From: Mimachlamys varia
Taxonomy: Eukaryota; Mollusca; Bivalvia; Pectinida; Pectinidae
DNA: 64,000 nt
NCBI GenBank assembly: GCA_947623455.1
Contig: OX392527.1
Coordinates: 50,884,401 to 50,948,400, forward strand
Direction: 5' to 3'
Part shown: positions 1-10,200 of the stretch, piece by piece
How positions within the stretch are numbered: position 1 is the stretch's first letter
How the letters are laid out: each line of letters begins with the position of its first letter
Translations under genes and position numbers: made by a program
Notes under the pieces: generated by a model
What the model was told of the DNA's origin: nothing
The model's input: the letters and a program-made list of their open reading frames with translations, nothing else
The model's database searches: none

Positions 1-281
1 GATTTCAAGATGGCATTATACACCTTAAGTAAGAAATTGTTCCTGACCTGTATTTAATTGTAAGGCATTTGTTAATTTAATACATTAATTAGGGCTGTAG
101 TGGTAATTTTCATTCTGAAATAATGTATTATTATGTCCCAGTAGTAACAGAGTTTATGAGTCCTGGTTTTAAGGAGAAAATAATTATGTTTTACACACCT
201 GGTTATAACGACTTAAGATTGTAATATTCCACCTTTTTAACTGTTCTGCTCTTTTACCTGTGCATTTCTTACCTTTCACAG

Positions 282-1462
282 TCATGTGCATCAAGTTTCC
301 ACCACGTTACTTTGCGAAGAGGTTGATGTTGACGATGAAAGGACTGGGTACAGCAGACTCTGACCTCATCAGAATCATCGTCTCCCGCTCCGAGGTAAAC
401 TTGTTACCATGGACAAACTTTCTTCTCTTTAAGTAATTTTTGACATGTCAGCTAGGTTTTACTGTTGAAATTTGTATTAGTTGTCAACCTATTAGCTGTG
501 CAAAAATTTTTTGCCAATATAGGGTATACATATATGCTTAATCTCACCGACTGATTTTTATTCGTAGCCAGTCAAAACATATTTTCATGGTTTTTGAGCT
601 TTAATATTCAGGTAGTTGAAATGAGAGAAAAATACTCTTTCATGACCAAAGGTGTAAGATAGGTAAATTCTACCCACAGGATTTTCAAATTTGGCAAATC
701 TCTCAGTAAAACCTTCCATGGAATTTCCCAATCTTACATTCCTGCTGATAAAAGATTTTAGGACCCTAACAACATTTGTTTGTTCTACGAGAAAAGAAAC
801 CATGCATAGTTATAATAAAATTGTCTTCAATTTTGCAAGAAAAACATTTAATGGAATCTCTGATAAATAACCCACAACAGCCTGTCAAAAGATTCTGTTT
901 CGTAACACTTGGGAGTAGAATTCTTGAACAGGATATTTTTCATGGAATAATTTAAAGGCCCAATATACGTAACTTACGGCAAATTTTGAAGCGAAAATCA
1001 AGCCTAATAACTTATTATATATATAGATTTAGTTAAGATTAACTGATCTCAGCAATATTCAAGATGAATTCTTTCGCGGAAACAAGCTGTTTGTAAACAT
1101 GCGTCCACTTCGGTTTGCTGTTGAAGTGGCCACCTGAATCATTTTCAATTCTTTGGATGTTTTTGTCAAGAGTTTTTTGTTAGTTACCGCTCAGGTTTAC
1201 TTCGTTTTAGGCTTATTTTTGAATGGTTATCAACTGGATTTTTTTCAGAATTTTTCAGAATCACAAAAATTCCCCTTAAGTTACGTATATTGGGCCTTGA
1301 AACTAACTAACAATTGGTACATATGTTTGTGACTAGATCGACATGGAACAGATCAAGGCTGCCTTCCTAGAGGAAACCAAACAGACACTTTGGAATTGGA
1401 TCAACGATGACTGTAGCGGCGACTACAAAAAACTGCTGCAGGGCATTGTGGGAAGAGACTAG
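282..1462 (+). CDS. Annexin, C-terminal end (last two coding exons; 5' part outside window)
   Basis: Coding exons are 282-394 (preceded by TTTCACAG, followed by GTAAAC) and 1337-1462 (preceded by GACTAG, ending in TAG). The join is in frame and gives about 79 residues that form the fourth annexin repeat. The segment [20 protein letters not shown] is followed 38 residues after GLGT by Asp-Asp, the type II calcium-binding arrangement. CSGDYKK near the end is the usual annexin SGDY motif. Annexins are cytosolic proteins that bind acidic phospholipid membranes in a calcium-dependent way. The protein ends IVGRD, a short tail typical of the family. The first exon begins with two bases of a split codon, so upstream exons lie left of the window. 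The paralogue cannot be assigned from one repeat. The intron (395-1336) carries a TTAA-flanked MITE. Confidence 0.93.
585..800. repeat. Single-unit relative of the 13.6-14.3 kb dispersed repeat
   Basis: The stretch with GGTGTAAGATAGGTAAATTC followed by TTTTCAAATTTGGCAAATCT matches the left part of the repeat at about 13640-14320, including the block before the 45-bp tandem units. Here the unit is not amplified. It lies in the annexin intron. Confidence 0.5.
956..1297 (-). mobile_element. TTAA-flanked MITE family A, copy 1
   Basis: Terminal inverted repeats read AGGCCCAATATACGTAACTT inward from both ends, with degeneration on the right. The left flank is TTAA (952-955). The right flank is mutated (TGAA). 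The internal sequence is in the opposite orientation to copies at 27.2, 43.1 and 49.0 kb. No ORF. It lies in the annexin intron. TTAA duplication suggests mobilisation by a piggyBac-type transposase, but the termini are not the classical ones. Confidence 0.85.
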
Positions 1463-3086
1463 ATGACCTTTGAAAGGTCACCAATCAACAAAGAACATCA
1501 GAGAATTAAGAATCATTGATTGACCTTCCAATGAAAAAAAAAAAAGATTGACCAACCATGTAGAGTTTAATTAGATGATTGATTGACCAAGAAGTTTAAT
1601 TTAGTTGAACATTCCAAAAATAATTGACCAGCCTTGTAGAGTTTGATTTAGTTGACCTTTCAATGCGAGTTAAAAAAAAAGAGCATTCATTATATTTACC
1701 ACTAAGATATGCAATATGTATGAAGGTACCCAAATATTATTCAAATTCAAGTATTCTTTCTCTTGAATTTAGATGTTTGGATATTTTACTAGTGACATGT
1801 GATAATATTTGAACCAAATATTGGCGTTTAATCAAAATTACTATGACACACATTCCGTTAGATATTAGAATTACAGGTAACTGTTGTTTGTATTACGTAA
1901 ATCTAGCTTCACCGTTATGTTAACCAACTCCAACACCTGTGTTCTTTAGCATTATTTTCTTAAATGGTAGAAACTGAGTTTCATCTTTTAGATTCTTTAT
2001 TGTTTACCTTTGTCTCTTTTAAGTATATACTGAACAAATGTATAATTATTATGTACTTTACTTGTTTTTGAGTTTGTTATTTTTTTTTTTTTTTTTTCAA
2101 TTTATTTTTTTTTTAATTTCAATTTATTCAGGATAAAAATACACACTATACGAGAATATTTTTGTAGCCGTATAACATGAAGTGCTGTATTTTCTGTTAT
2201 GCAGTATTGGTTTTAATTTACATGCAAACTTTCAAATAAATCAGCATTATTAAATTTTCTTAATTTTAATTTTTAACTTTTTTAACATTTATATATTAAT
2301 TTGATTTAGTCAGTCCAAATATAAAAAATTACTACTAAGAAAAGTTATATGTTAAGACTGCAGTTGAAAAAACATTTGCCAAAATATTTTAAAATATGTG
2401 TATTCTTTTCAGATACACTATATATGAATATAGTGAAAATCGCAATGTCATGAACATTTTAAACATACTGTATTTATAAAAATGCAGTTTTCAAAGAACT
2501 TGTATAAATAAATATTGTCAGTAATATTTAATGAGTATCTTTGTACTATATTTAATCTCTGAAAATTTAGTTTATCCCTATTATACATATCTATACAATA
2601 TTATGTCTGATTTTTCCCGTTTTTTTTTTAATATACATAAATGCTAAATGTTTTTTGTATTAAAGATATCATACCTCAGTGATAGTGCTATGAATAAATT
2701 CCCTACCCCAGTCTGCATAATACTTGTATTTCCATGATATAAAGGGGATTGTGATATTAACAGGGTTGATATTAAGTGGAATCCATTGTACTTGTATTTC
2801 CATGATATAAAGGGGAATGTGATATTAACAGGGTTGATATTAAGTGATATCCATTGTACTTGTATTTACAAAAGATATTTCTGTGATAGTGCTTGTTGTT
2901 GATACTCGATCCATTATAATCTTTGTTTATTTTTCACGAATAGATATTGATATACATAGTGCATTTAGCACAGTAAATATAATACACACGTCAACATAAG
3001 TAAGGTTCTACACCTATATATAGCTGCTGTCTGCCAAAATACTTCTTTTGTCATGTATAAATTCAATAAATTTCAATGTCTACACT
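1463..3086 (+). other. Probable annexin 3' UTR and AT-rich downstream DNA
   Basis: No open reading frame of interest. The stretch is very AT-rich, with poly-T tracts at 2080-2120. AATAAA-type signals lie near 2691 and 3064, and either could end the annexin transcript. A 68-bp duplication (2721-2870) lies inside. The transcript end cannot be fixed from sequence alone. Confidence 0.4.
2721..2870. repeat. 68-bp direct tandem repeat, 2.2 copies
   Basis: Units start at 2721 and 2789 with a partial third at 2857. Each contains CATGATATAAAGGGGA and GATATTAACAGGGTTGATAT. The same words in inverse orientation occur in the MITE-like element at 9521-9950, so this is probably an amplified internal part of that family. 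Confidence 0.8.
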
Positions 3087-3350
3087 ATTTTTGTGTTATT
3101 TTTGTTAATAACTTTTACTACAAAACTATTGAAATAATTCATTTATTTAATACGATACAGATTTGTTTTCTAATGGATCAGCACTGCTTGATTCAATAAT
3201 AAATCTAGAACAAGTTAATCTTCAAATATGGAACGGATAGGAAAACCATGATTAAATAGGTTCATAATTTACTCTCCCAAAACATATTTTAAAGGAAAGC
3301 TGTCTTAATGTACAGATTCGTGCATCTGTAACAGGAGAAGAAAAATGCAC

Positions 3351-3422
3351 GGCCAGACTGTGGTTCGAATCCAGGACCTTCCGAACTGTAGACGGACGCT
3401 CAACCAATTGAGCTATCTGGCC
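3351..3422 (-). tRNA. tRNA-like gene or tRNA-derived repeat head, anticodon position ACA
   Basis: Read on the - strand the 72 bases fold as a cloverleaf. There is a perfect 7-bp acceptor stem GGCCAGA/TCTGGCC. The D arm is GCTC/GAGC around an A-box-like TAGCTCAATTGG. The anticodon stem has four pairs and loop CTACAGT, and the T arm has loop TTCGAAC. The anticodon would be ACA (Cys codon UGU), whereas animal tRNA-Cys normally has GCA. The T stem has two mismatches and the anticodon stem one. This fits a tRNA pseudogene or the promoter head of a SINE better than a working tRNA. No SINE tail was recognised. Confidence 0.5.
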
Positions 3423-3689
3423 GCCGATGATCGACCAGGTCTAGATCCGCTACACATCAATGAATCATTTATCATCATAAAATAATCCAAACTCGTGCAC
3501 CCCAGCAGACCTTTGAACTCTTTCGATACAAAACCTGGAATAGCTCATTGTGAAATTTTAGGGGTGAATGAGTTTTATGCATTCCTTGAATATGTCGTAC
3601 AATGTAGCAAAAACTGTTTAAAGTTTGCAAAACTTTGCCAAAATTTACTTGACACTAGAACATGGACTAGATGTCATCAAAATTAAGTC

Positions 3690-4430
3690 AATTTTACATT
3701 CTTACATATACATGTACTTAATGCTGAAATATATTTACTTTGGAGAAGTCTCCCGCAATTTTGTTTCTCAGAAATGGTTTCTGTTTAGGTTTTTCTAATT
3801 CTTTAGAGTTTGTAACGAAGTGTCATCTTATAAATGTATTCTATATAAGACATTGTATGTATATTTCCTCAATAGCCAACTTTGCAGAAAGATGTGGTCC
3901 AAAGATTAAATATATAAACAAAAACACTGATATTTTTCTTTACTTATTTAATACACAACAATTGTTACATAGTTAATTATCACCCACATCTTGGTTCAAG
4001 GAGTAAGCTAATAACACTACCAATATACTGACAATGTGTGTCTGGGCCAAGAAATATCTTTCTATTTACTAAATTAGTCAAAGAAAAAGAATATGTATGT
4101 TTCTGGTTACCAAACTGCAAAATATCATTCAGTTAAGATTTATTTTCAGTTTATTTTTTTGAGGGGTAATAGGCTTATTGAAGAAACTAAAAATTACTGA
4201 ACATATTTTAAGTCTTTTGAATAATATGTGTTTTAACTGCCGGTGAAGAAATGAGAGTTAATATATGAAGTTACTGTACCTAGTTTATTTGTCTATCAAT
4301 TTGATTGCATCCAGTGGACGAGATATCCAAACACCGGATAGAGTTGGTAAAATTGTCAGAGTTGGATTGAGGTTTAAACTCCAATTGGTCCATTGGGATA
4401 CCTGAAACAGACCTTTTCTCCCCCTTACAG
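3690..4430. other. Gene-free interval
   Basis: No coding, RNA or repeat structure recognised. Short ORFs here have no features of real genes. Confidence 0.4.
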
Positions 4431-4436
4431 CTTTGT

Positions 4437-4971
4437 TTTACATTATAACCTGTCAAAACTGACCTTTCTCATCTGAAACCCTGTCAATTTCAGCCTTACG
4501 GTTAAGTTCCAACATTTCCCTCCGAACTTAAAAATGTCAACCTCTACAAACCGTACACCTGTGTGAACCGACCAAAATGTTTGGTTCTGACAACTTCCAG
4601 TTAAGACAGCTGTTGTTTTACATTATAACCTGTCAAAACTGACCTTTCTCATCTGAAACCCTGTCAATTTCAGCCTTACGGTTAAGTTCCAACATTTCCC
4701 TCCCAACTTAAAAATGTCAACCTCTACAAACCGTACACCTGTGTGAACCGACCAAAATGTTTGGTTCTGACAACTTCCAGTTAAGACAGCTGTTGTTTTA
4801 CATTATAACCTGTCAAAACTGACCTTTCTCATCTGAAACCCTGTCAATTTCAGCCTTACGGTTAAGTTCCAACATTTCCCTCCCAACTTAAAAATGTCAA
4901 CCTCTACAAACCGTACACCTGTGTGAACCGACCAAAATGTTTGGTTCTGACGACTTCCAGTTTAGACAGGT
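4437..4971. repeat. 180-bp tandem array, three near-identical copies
   Basis: CATTATAACCTGTCAAAACT recurs at 4441, 4621 and 4801, exactly 180 bp apart, and the copies differ at only a few bases. Each unit runs from TAACCTGTC to an inverse-complement-like CAGTTAAGACAG. Its content (GACCTTTCTCATCTGAAACC, TACACCTGTGTGAACCGACC) matches the single MITE at 23582-23766. The array is therefore a tandemly amplified MITE of family B. Confidence 0.92.
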
Positions 4972-5366
4972 TACAGTTTTTATATATACAAAGTTAACCA
5001 TTTGTTTATGGACAATTGTGCAGCAGAATGGAATGGAGTAACTAGGACGGGATTTTTTATATTTTAATTTTATCAGCTAAAAATAGGAAAAAATGATTTG
5101 ATCTGAATATGTAGAAAAAAAATTCCTTACTGCATGCCAACCTAGCGGTAGAAGTGGAGTAACTGGGAAGTTGTTGATATTCTGAATTATATGCTGCATC
5201 GCATGGAGATTAATAATGACAAAAAAATAAAAACGTGAAATAAATAAACATAAAACTTCTTTTGATTTTTTAATGCTAGAAAACAATGATTGCGTAAAGG
5301 TCAAAATTTTCAAAACATTTCATTCTCCTTTTTTTTTCTTTATCATAGTTTAAGTATTTACATCAT

Positions 5367-5713
5367 CAGGGCTTTATCACCCCTATTTCTAGGTCTGATA
5401 AACAGACCCATTCCCAATGAAAAAAAATGTGATTTTTCCCAAATTTCCTCTTTAAAATTCCAAATTCTGACACTTGAAAAAAAAATGGTGGTTTAACATG
5501 CTTGAGGAGCTTCTTGTGACATTAAGTTTAATAAGGAACAAGAAAGATCTAGGCAGTAAATGTCATAAGTACTGAAATAATAATTTAGATAGAAATAATG
5601 TATTTAGTTGTTGTAATAGTATTTGTCAAAATTTCTCAAAAAGCTGTTATATCGATCAATTTTTCCCAATTTGATATCGGGTCCAATTCCCAAAACCCCC
5701 TGATAAAGCCCTG
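5367..5713. mobile_element. MITE with TCAGGGCTTTATCA-type termini
   Basis: The left end CAGGGCTTTATCACCCC and the right end GGGGTTT..TGATAAAGCCCTG (reading CCCCCTGATAAAGCCCTG) are inverted repeats. Both sides are flanked by ATCAT (5362-5366 and 5714-5718), a probable 5-bp target duplication. No ORF. Confidence 0.75.
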
Positions 5714-5879
5714 ATCATTGGATGTTCTTGACATTACTTTCTTTAATACTTCATCAACAAATGTTAAATTAACTATAGAATCACAAGTGATATATGCATG
5801 TAAAGAATAAAGCTTGAACAGCACAAATAACAAAAATATTTTGATTGTTGATATATTTACAGGTATATATAACAAGTAA

Positions 5880-6070
5880 ATAAATAGTGTTTAAATAAAT
5901 CAAACCAGTTAAGGCTACAACCTATATATTTTCTGAAGGAAGACGCTATTCTATTTACAGGAAAATGTAACAAATTATTAAATAGATCAATAGTTTGAAA
6001 TAAATCTAACCAGTTAAGGCTACAACATATATATTTTCTGAAGGAAGATGCTATTCTAATGTACAATACC
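5880..6070. repeat. 105-bp tandem duplication
   Basis: AACCAGTTAAGGCTACAAC is found at 5903 and again at 6008, with TATATATTTTCTGAAGGAAG following in both. Two copies, slightly diverged. Confidence 0.8.
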
Positions 6071-6274
6071 TGGTAATTTTTCTCACACAAATAATGATAA
6101 CTTATACAAATAATACGAAGTTAAACCGCATTTATTGATCATGCTGCGGTATGAATGAGTGATGTTTAAAATAAATAATGGCTTAGTTTTATTTTCATCT
6201 TTTTCCCCCTTTGAACATGAGGCTTCATTTAAAACAAAGTGAACAATTCTATAGACTGTACAGTGAACCCTATT

Positions 6275-6621
6275 CAGTCAAACTTCGTTACCTCGAAGTC
6301 CGTGGGAATGATGGAAAACTTGGAGTTATCCGGTTAGTATTCAAGTTAAGTGATGTTTATTCCGCCGACGGAAAACTTGGAGTTATCCGGCTAGTATTCG
6401 AATAAAGCGATGTTTATCCCTCCGACGGAAAACTTGGAGTTATCCGGCTAGTATTCGAGTTAAGTGATGTTTATCCCTCCGACGGAAAACTTGGAGTTAT
6501 CCAGCTAGTATTCGAGTTAAGCGATGTTTAAGTGTTTAGGATGAAGTCTGGGACTGAGGAAATACTTCAAATTAAATGGGGTCTTCTGAGTTATCAAGTT
6601 AGAGAAAATGAGATTTGACTG
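6275..6621. mobile_element. Pogo/Tigger-like MITE containing a 57-bp minisatellite
   Basis: The left end CAGTCAAACTTCGTTACCTC and the right end GAAAATGAGATTTGACTG are imperfect inverted repeats, and TA follows the right end. GGAAAACTTGGAGTTATCC recurs at 6313, 6370, 6427 and 6484, giving four 57-bp units inside the element. The related element at 61.67 kb carries only one unit, so the array expanded within the transposon. Confidence 0.7.
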
Positions 6622-6699
6622 TATATATAGTGAAATCAATTCTGGGCAAATGATATGGAAAAGCCCATTTAGGTCTAAAGTTTTGAATAGTGAAATCAT

Positions 6700-7243
6700 T
6701 TCAGAACAGTGTATGAGATGTTGGTGATTCGTCAGCAGAAAAAATGAAATAAATTAAAATTTATGGGATTAAACAGGTATGCTTCAGTCATAATTGTGCT
6801 CAACAGATGAATAAAATGAGTGTATATCTATATATAACCATGCCAATAACAAACTTGATGAAAGTTCCTGTTTGTGGCAATATATTCATTCATATATCTG
6901 AGTTATATCGACAGTATTTTAAAGGTTAAGAGATTTACAGTATTATAGTATACTCTACTCCTAAATCAAAGCTACCAATGAACAAATGCAGCGATTTTAA
7001 AACTATTGAGAATGCTAACAATAATTTTATGCATTTGATTTAGTGCAGAATGCACTAAAAGTGCAGAATGCACCAAAAGATGATTAGTGCTATAACAATA
7101 CTACGTATGTCTCTTACGAAAACTCTGTTCAGGAAATGTTGGTCATGTTTGCATTATGAAAAATCAAGGTAGACAACTCTTCTAGGTTACCATGGTAATG
7201 ATACAAGTCATTCTTAGTAATATATCCACATATTCACTTTCTA
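6700..7243. other. NTAN1 downstream / intergenic
   Basis: No gene seen. A short direct repeat AGTGCAGAATGCAC occurs twice at 7042-7073. The poly(A) site of the - strand NTAN1 gene should lie here, but no clear AATAAA was identified on that strand. Confidence 0.35.
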
Positions 7244-10200
7244 TCAGGAGTTGGACACAGGTTTCCATTTTTTGTTCTCCAGTTTGTAACAACGAGGCTT
7301 CCCGTCTTTGAACACTGTTTTCAGTGGCTCAGGATGTTCTTTAATCTGCAGCAAAGCTGCCCGCACATGGTCCTCAAAGTAAGCTGGCTCTTGTTCTGGG
7401 GATGTTGATAGATGCTTCAAAAAAATTAAAATTTGGTACATGAATTTTTTTTCTCTGGGAAAATGTCAGACATTCATGATGTACCATAGTGATTTTTTAT
7501 ACAAGTTTAGGCAAAGAAGAATGTCCTATTAAATCAATAAGAATGGTATTGCTTAGCAGTACATTATATTACTCTCATCACATATCAAATGGCCTGGGCC
7601 CTGGCCAGCAGGGATAATTCTGGCACTTAAAACCTATGGGAGAATTTGAGGGATTTTATGAGATTACAGGGTTCTCTCTCACTTTAGTGTGAATGGGCCG
7701 GGGCCTTCAGAATTGTGAAAATTATCGCGGTATTGACTAAAATTGTGAAAATTTAAGATATTGACAAATATAAGAAAACAACTAAAAATTTCTTCTCTTA
7801 TAGATTCAAAGTAGTTTATTGTTGTTTCAAAAGTCCAAAACCCTGTCTCTTAATGCTCTAAATTTGTTAATAGCATTCTGTAACTTAATACCGAGGCAAT
7901 TGTGAAAATCAGCTTTAAATAAGCGATTGTGAAAAAAACATATTATTTTAGATTGGGAATGGGGCCGAATTTCGCCCCCAAATACAGCCCAGCGAGAGCC
8001 CTGGATTAGTAAAATTTCTGTGAGATTTTCTATATAAAGGAAAACAATTTTGAAATTTCAATGAGATTTTCATGAAAAATATGGGTAATAATCCCTGAAT
8101 CTAACCCCAAAGTGATCCCTGGGCCCCAGTTGTTCAAAGGGTGATTATCTTAATCACTATCTAACGACATTTTTCAAACTTGAATAATTCTGTCAATATA
8201 TAAGTTTCAATCTCACAGTTTTGTATGTAAATTGGCAATATGAGGTTTTTGATATCTGCAAAGTTGTAATTAAATCTATGGTTTAATTTCAAGTTACAGG
8301 ATAATTTCAATTTGCACTAATCACTGATTAAGCTAATCATCTTTTGAACAACTTGACCCAGTTGTTGAATTATGAAATATTTGTGTAAGCTAAGGATCAA
8401 TAATTTTTCAAACATAATGTATCGATAAGTATGATAAATACAACACCAAAGAATGCATGTTAGTATTGCGTTATTGAAACCAAGGGGGATAACTCCCTTA
8501 ATCTTAAATCACATATTTTGGACAATTTTAACAACATCATCCAACAACAGCCAAGATATAAAGAGGACAACTTCTCAAAAAGTTAAAAAAAAAAAGGGCA
8601 TTAAATCTGTCAAATACCATCTGATATTGGTCGTTACAAGCTGTTATGGTGATTTAATTAAACCTTCCTATGAAGTTTGAATTCATCAAGCAGACAAAGT
8701 TTTGAAAAGTAGATAAAGGGCTTTAACTCTGTCAGTTACCATTGGGTAATGGTGGTTATCAAACTTTTCTCAACAATTATGGTGATGACCTTCTTTAGAA
8801 TTTTGAATTTCGTCTGTCGAAATCGATAAAGATACCAAGCGGAAACCATTCTGATCGATAACTTGGGTTATGCACCATACCACGACCATAAGTAGCTGTA
8901 AATTAACATTTCATATAATATAGATCTGAGGCTATTGAATAATGGTGTGCCAGCAATAATTTTTTCATTACCTCTCGGATGAAGTTGTTTGGAAGTCCAC
9001 ACAGAAGATCTATTTCGTCCATAGTTGAATAGTTGAAAGGGCCAATAGTTACTAGGTGACTCTTGGGATCATATATGTTGATAACCTAAAGAGCACAAAA
9101 CAGAATATATGTGTAAAACATACAGTACAGTAACTCAAATTAAAGTGGAATTTTTTTCGCTGTGTGAAAATTTTCGCTTATTTCGCTGGCATCAAATCTG
9201 CGAATAAAACCACACACGAACATATTCACACCACTCAAACTCTTTCGTGTATAATTAGTATTTAGGTACACTGTGCAAAACAGTATGACTGACAGCGCGA
9301 AAAATTCCACATCGCAAACAGTTTGGAGACTGACTAAGCGAAAAATGGCTATTGCAGGTACATTAGTGTTTCGGTTTCACAGACATATTTCTATAGACAT
9401 TCTTGTACATTTGTTTTAGTTCATTTTTCCAAAAATAGTAAAAACAGTTTAAGCAGGATGAATTCTTAAGCTCAATGACTGAGTGTACATTTATATATTA
9501 ATGTCATGGAAATAAAGTACAGTGGACTCCACTTAATATCACCCCTGTTAATATCACATTCCTCTTTATATCATGTTTTTCTTAGCACCATTTATCTCTC
9601 TATATAATCTATGTAATTTTATTTGGTTAAATCATGTATTTTGGAGTGAATTCCTCTTAATATTATGATTTTTTAACCAATCACATAAACTACCTAGAAA
9701 ATAATGTCAGTCATTTCCATTGATTTCAGATACAACTTGTACAAAATGTTGCATAGAAAATAAAAAAATAATGTAATCTATTGAAACATCTTCATATGTA
9801 CATTGAATAGCTTACTTTTAGTTATGAAAATAATGGAAATGCACTAAATTAAGTGGAAAAACATGTTTCTCTTAATATCACATTCCTGTTAATATCATGT
9901 TTTTTGTCTGACAAATGCAACATGATATAAAGAGGAATGCATTGCAGTTAGTTAATAGCCCTTTGTTAGAACTAAAGTACCGATCTTACCTCTTCTTCTC
10001 CTGTAAAATGTCTAGCACTTCTCAACGGCTGGTCGGGACCATGATCCTCAAAGCTTGCTCTAAATATTTCCCCAGTTTTAACATCTACAGCTGTAACATA
10101 AAGTAAGCTTAAAGAGTATTGAAAGGTCCGACTTAAACAATAAACACCTATATATTGCTCATTATAGCCAAACATCGGCTGTCCAACTTTTTTAATGAAA

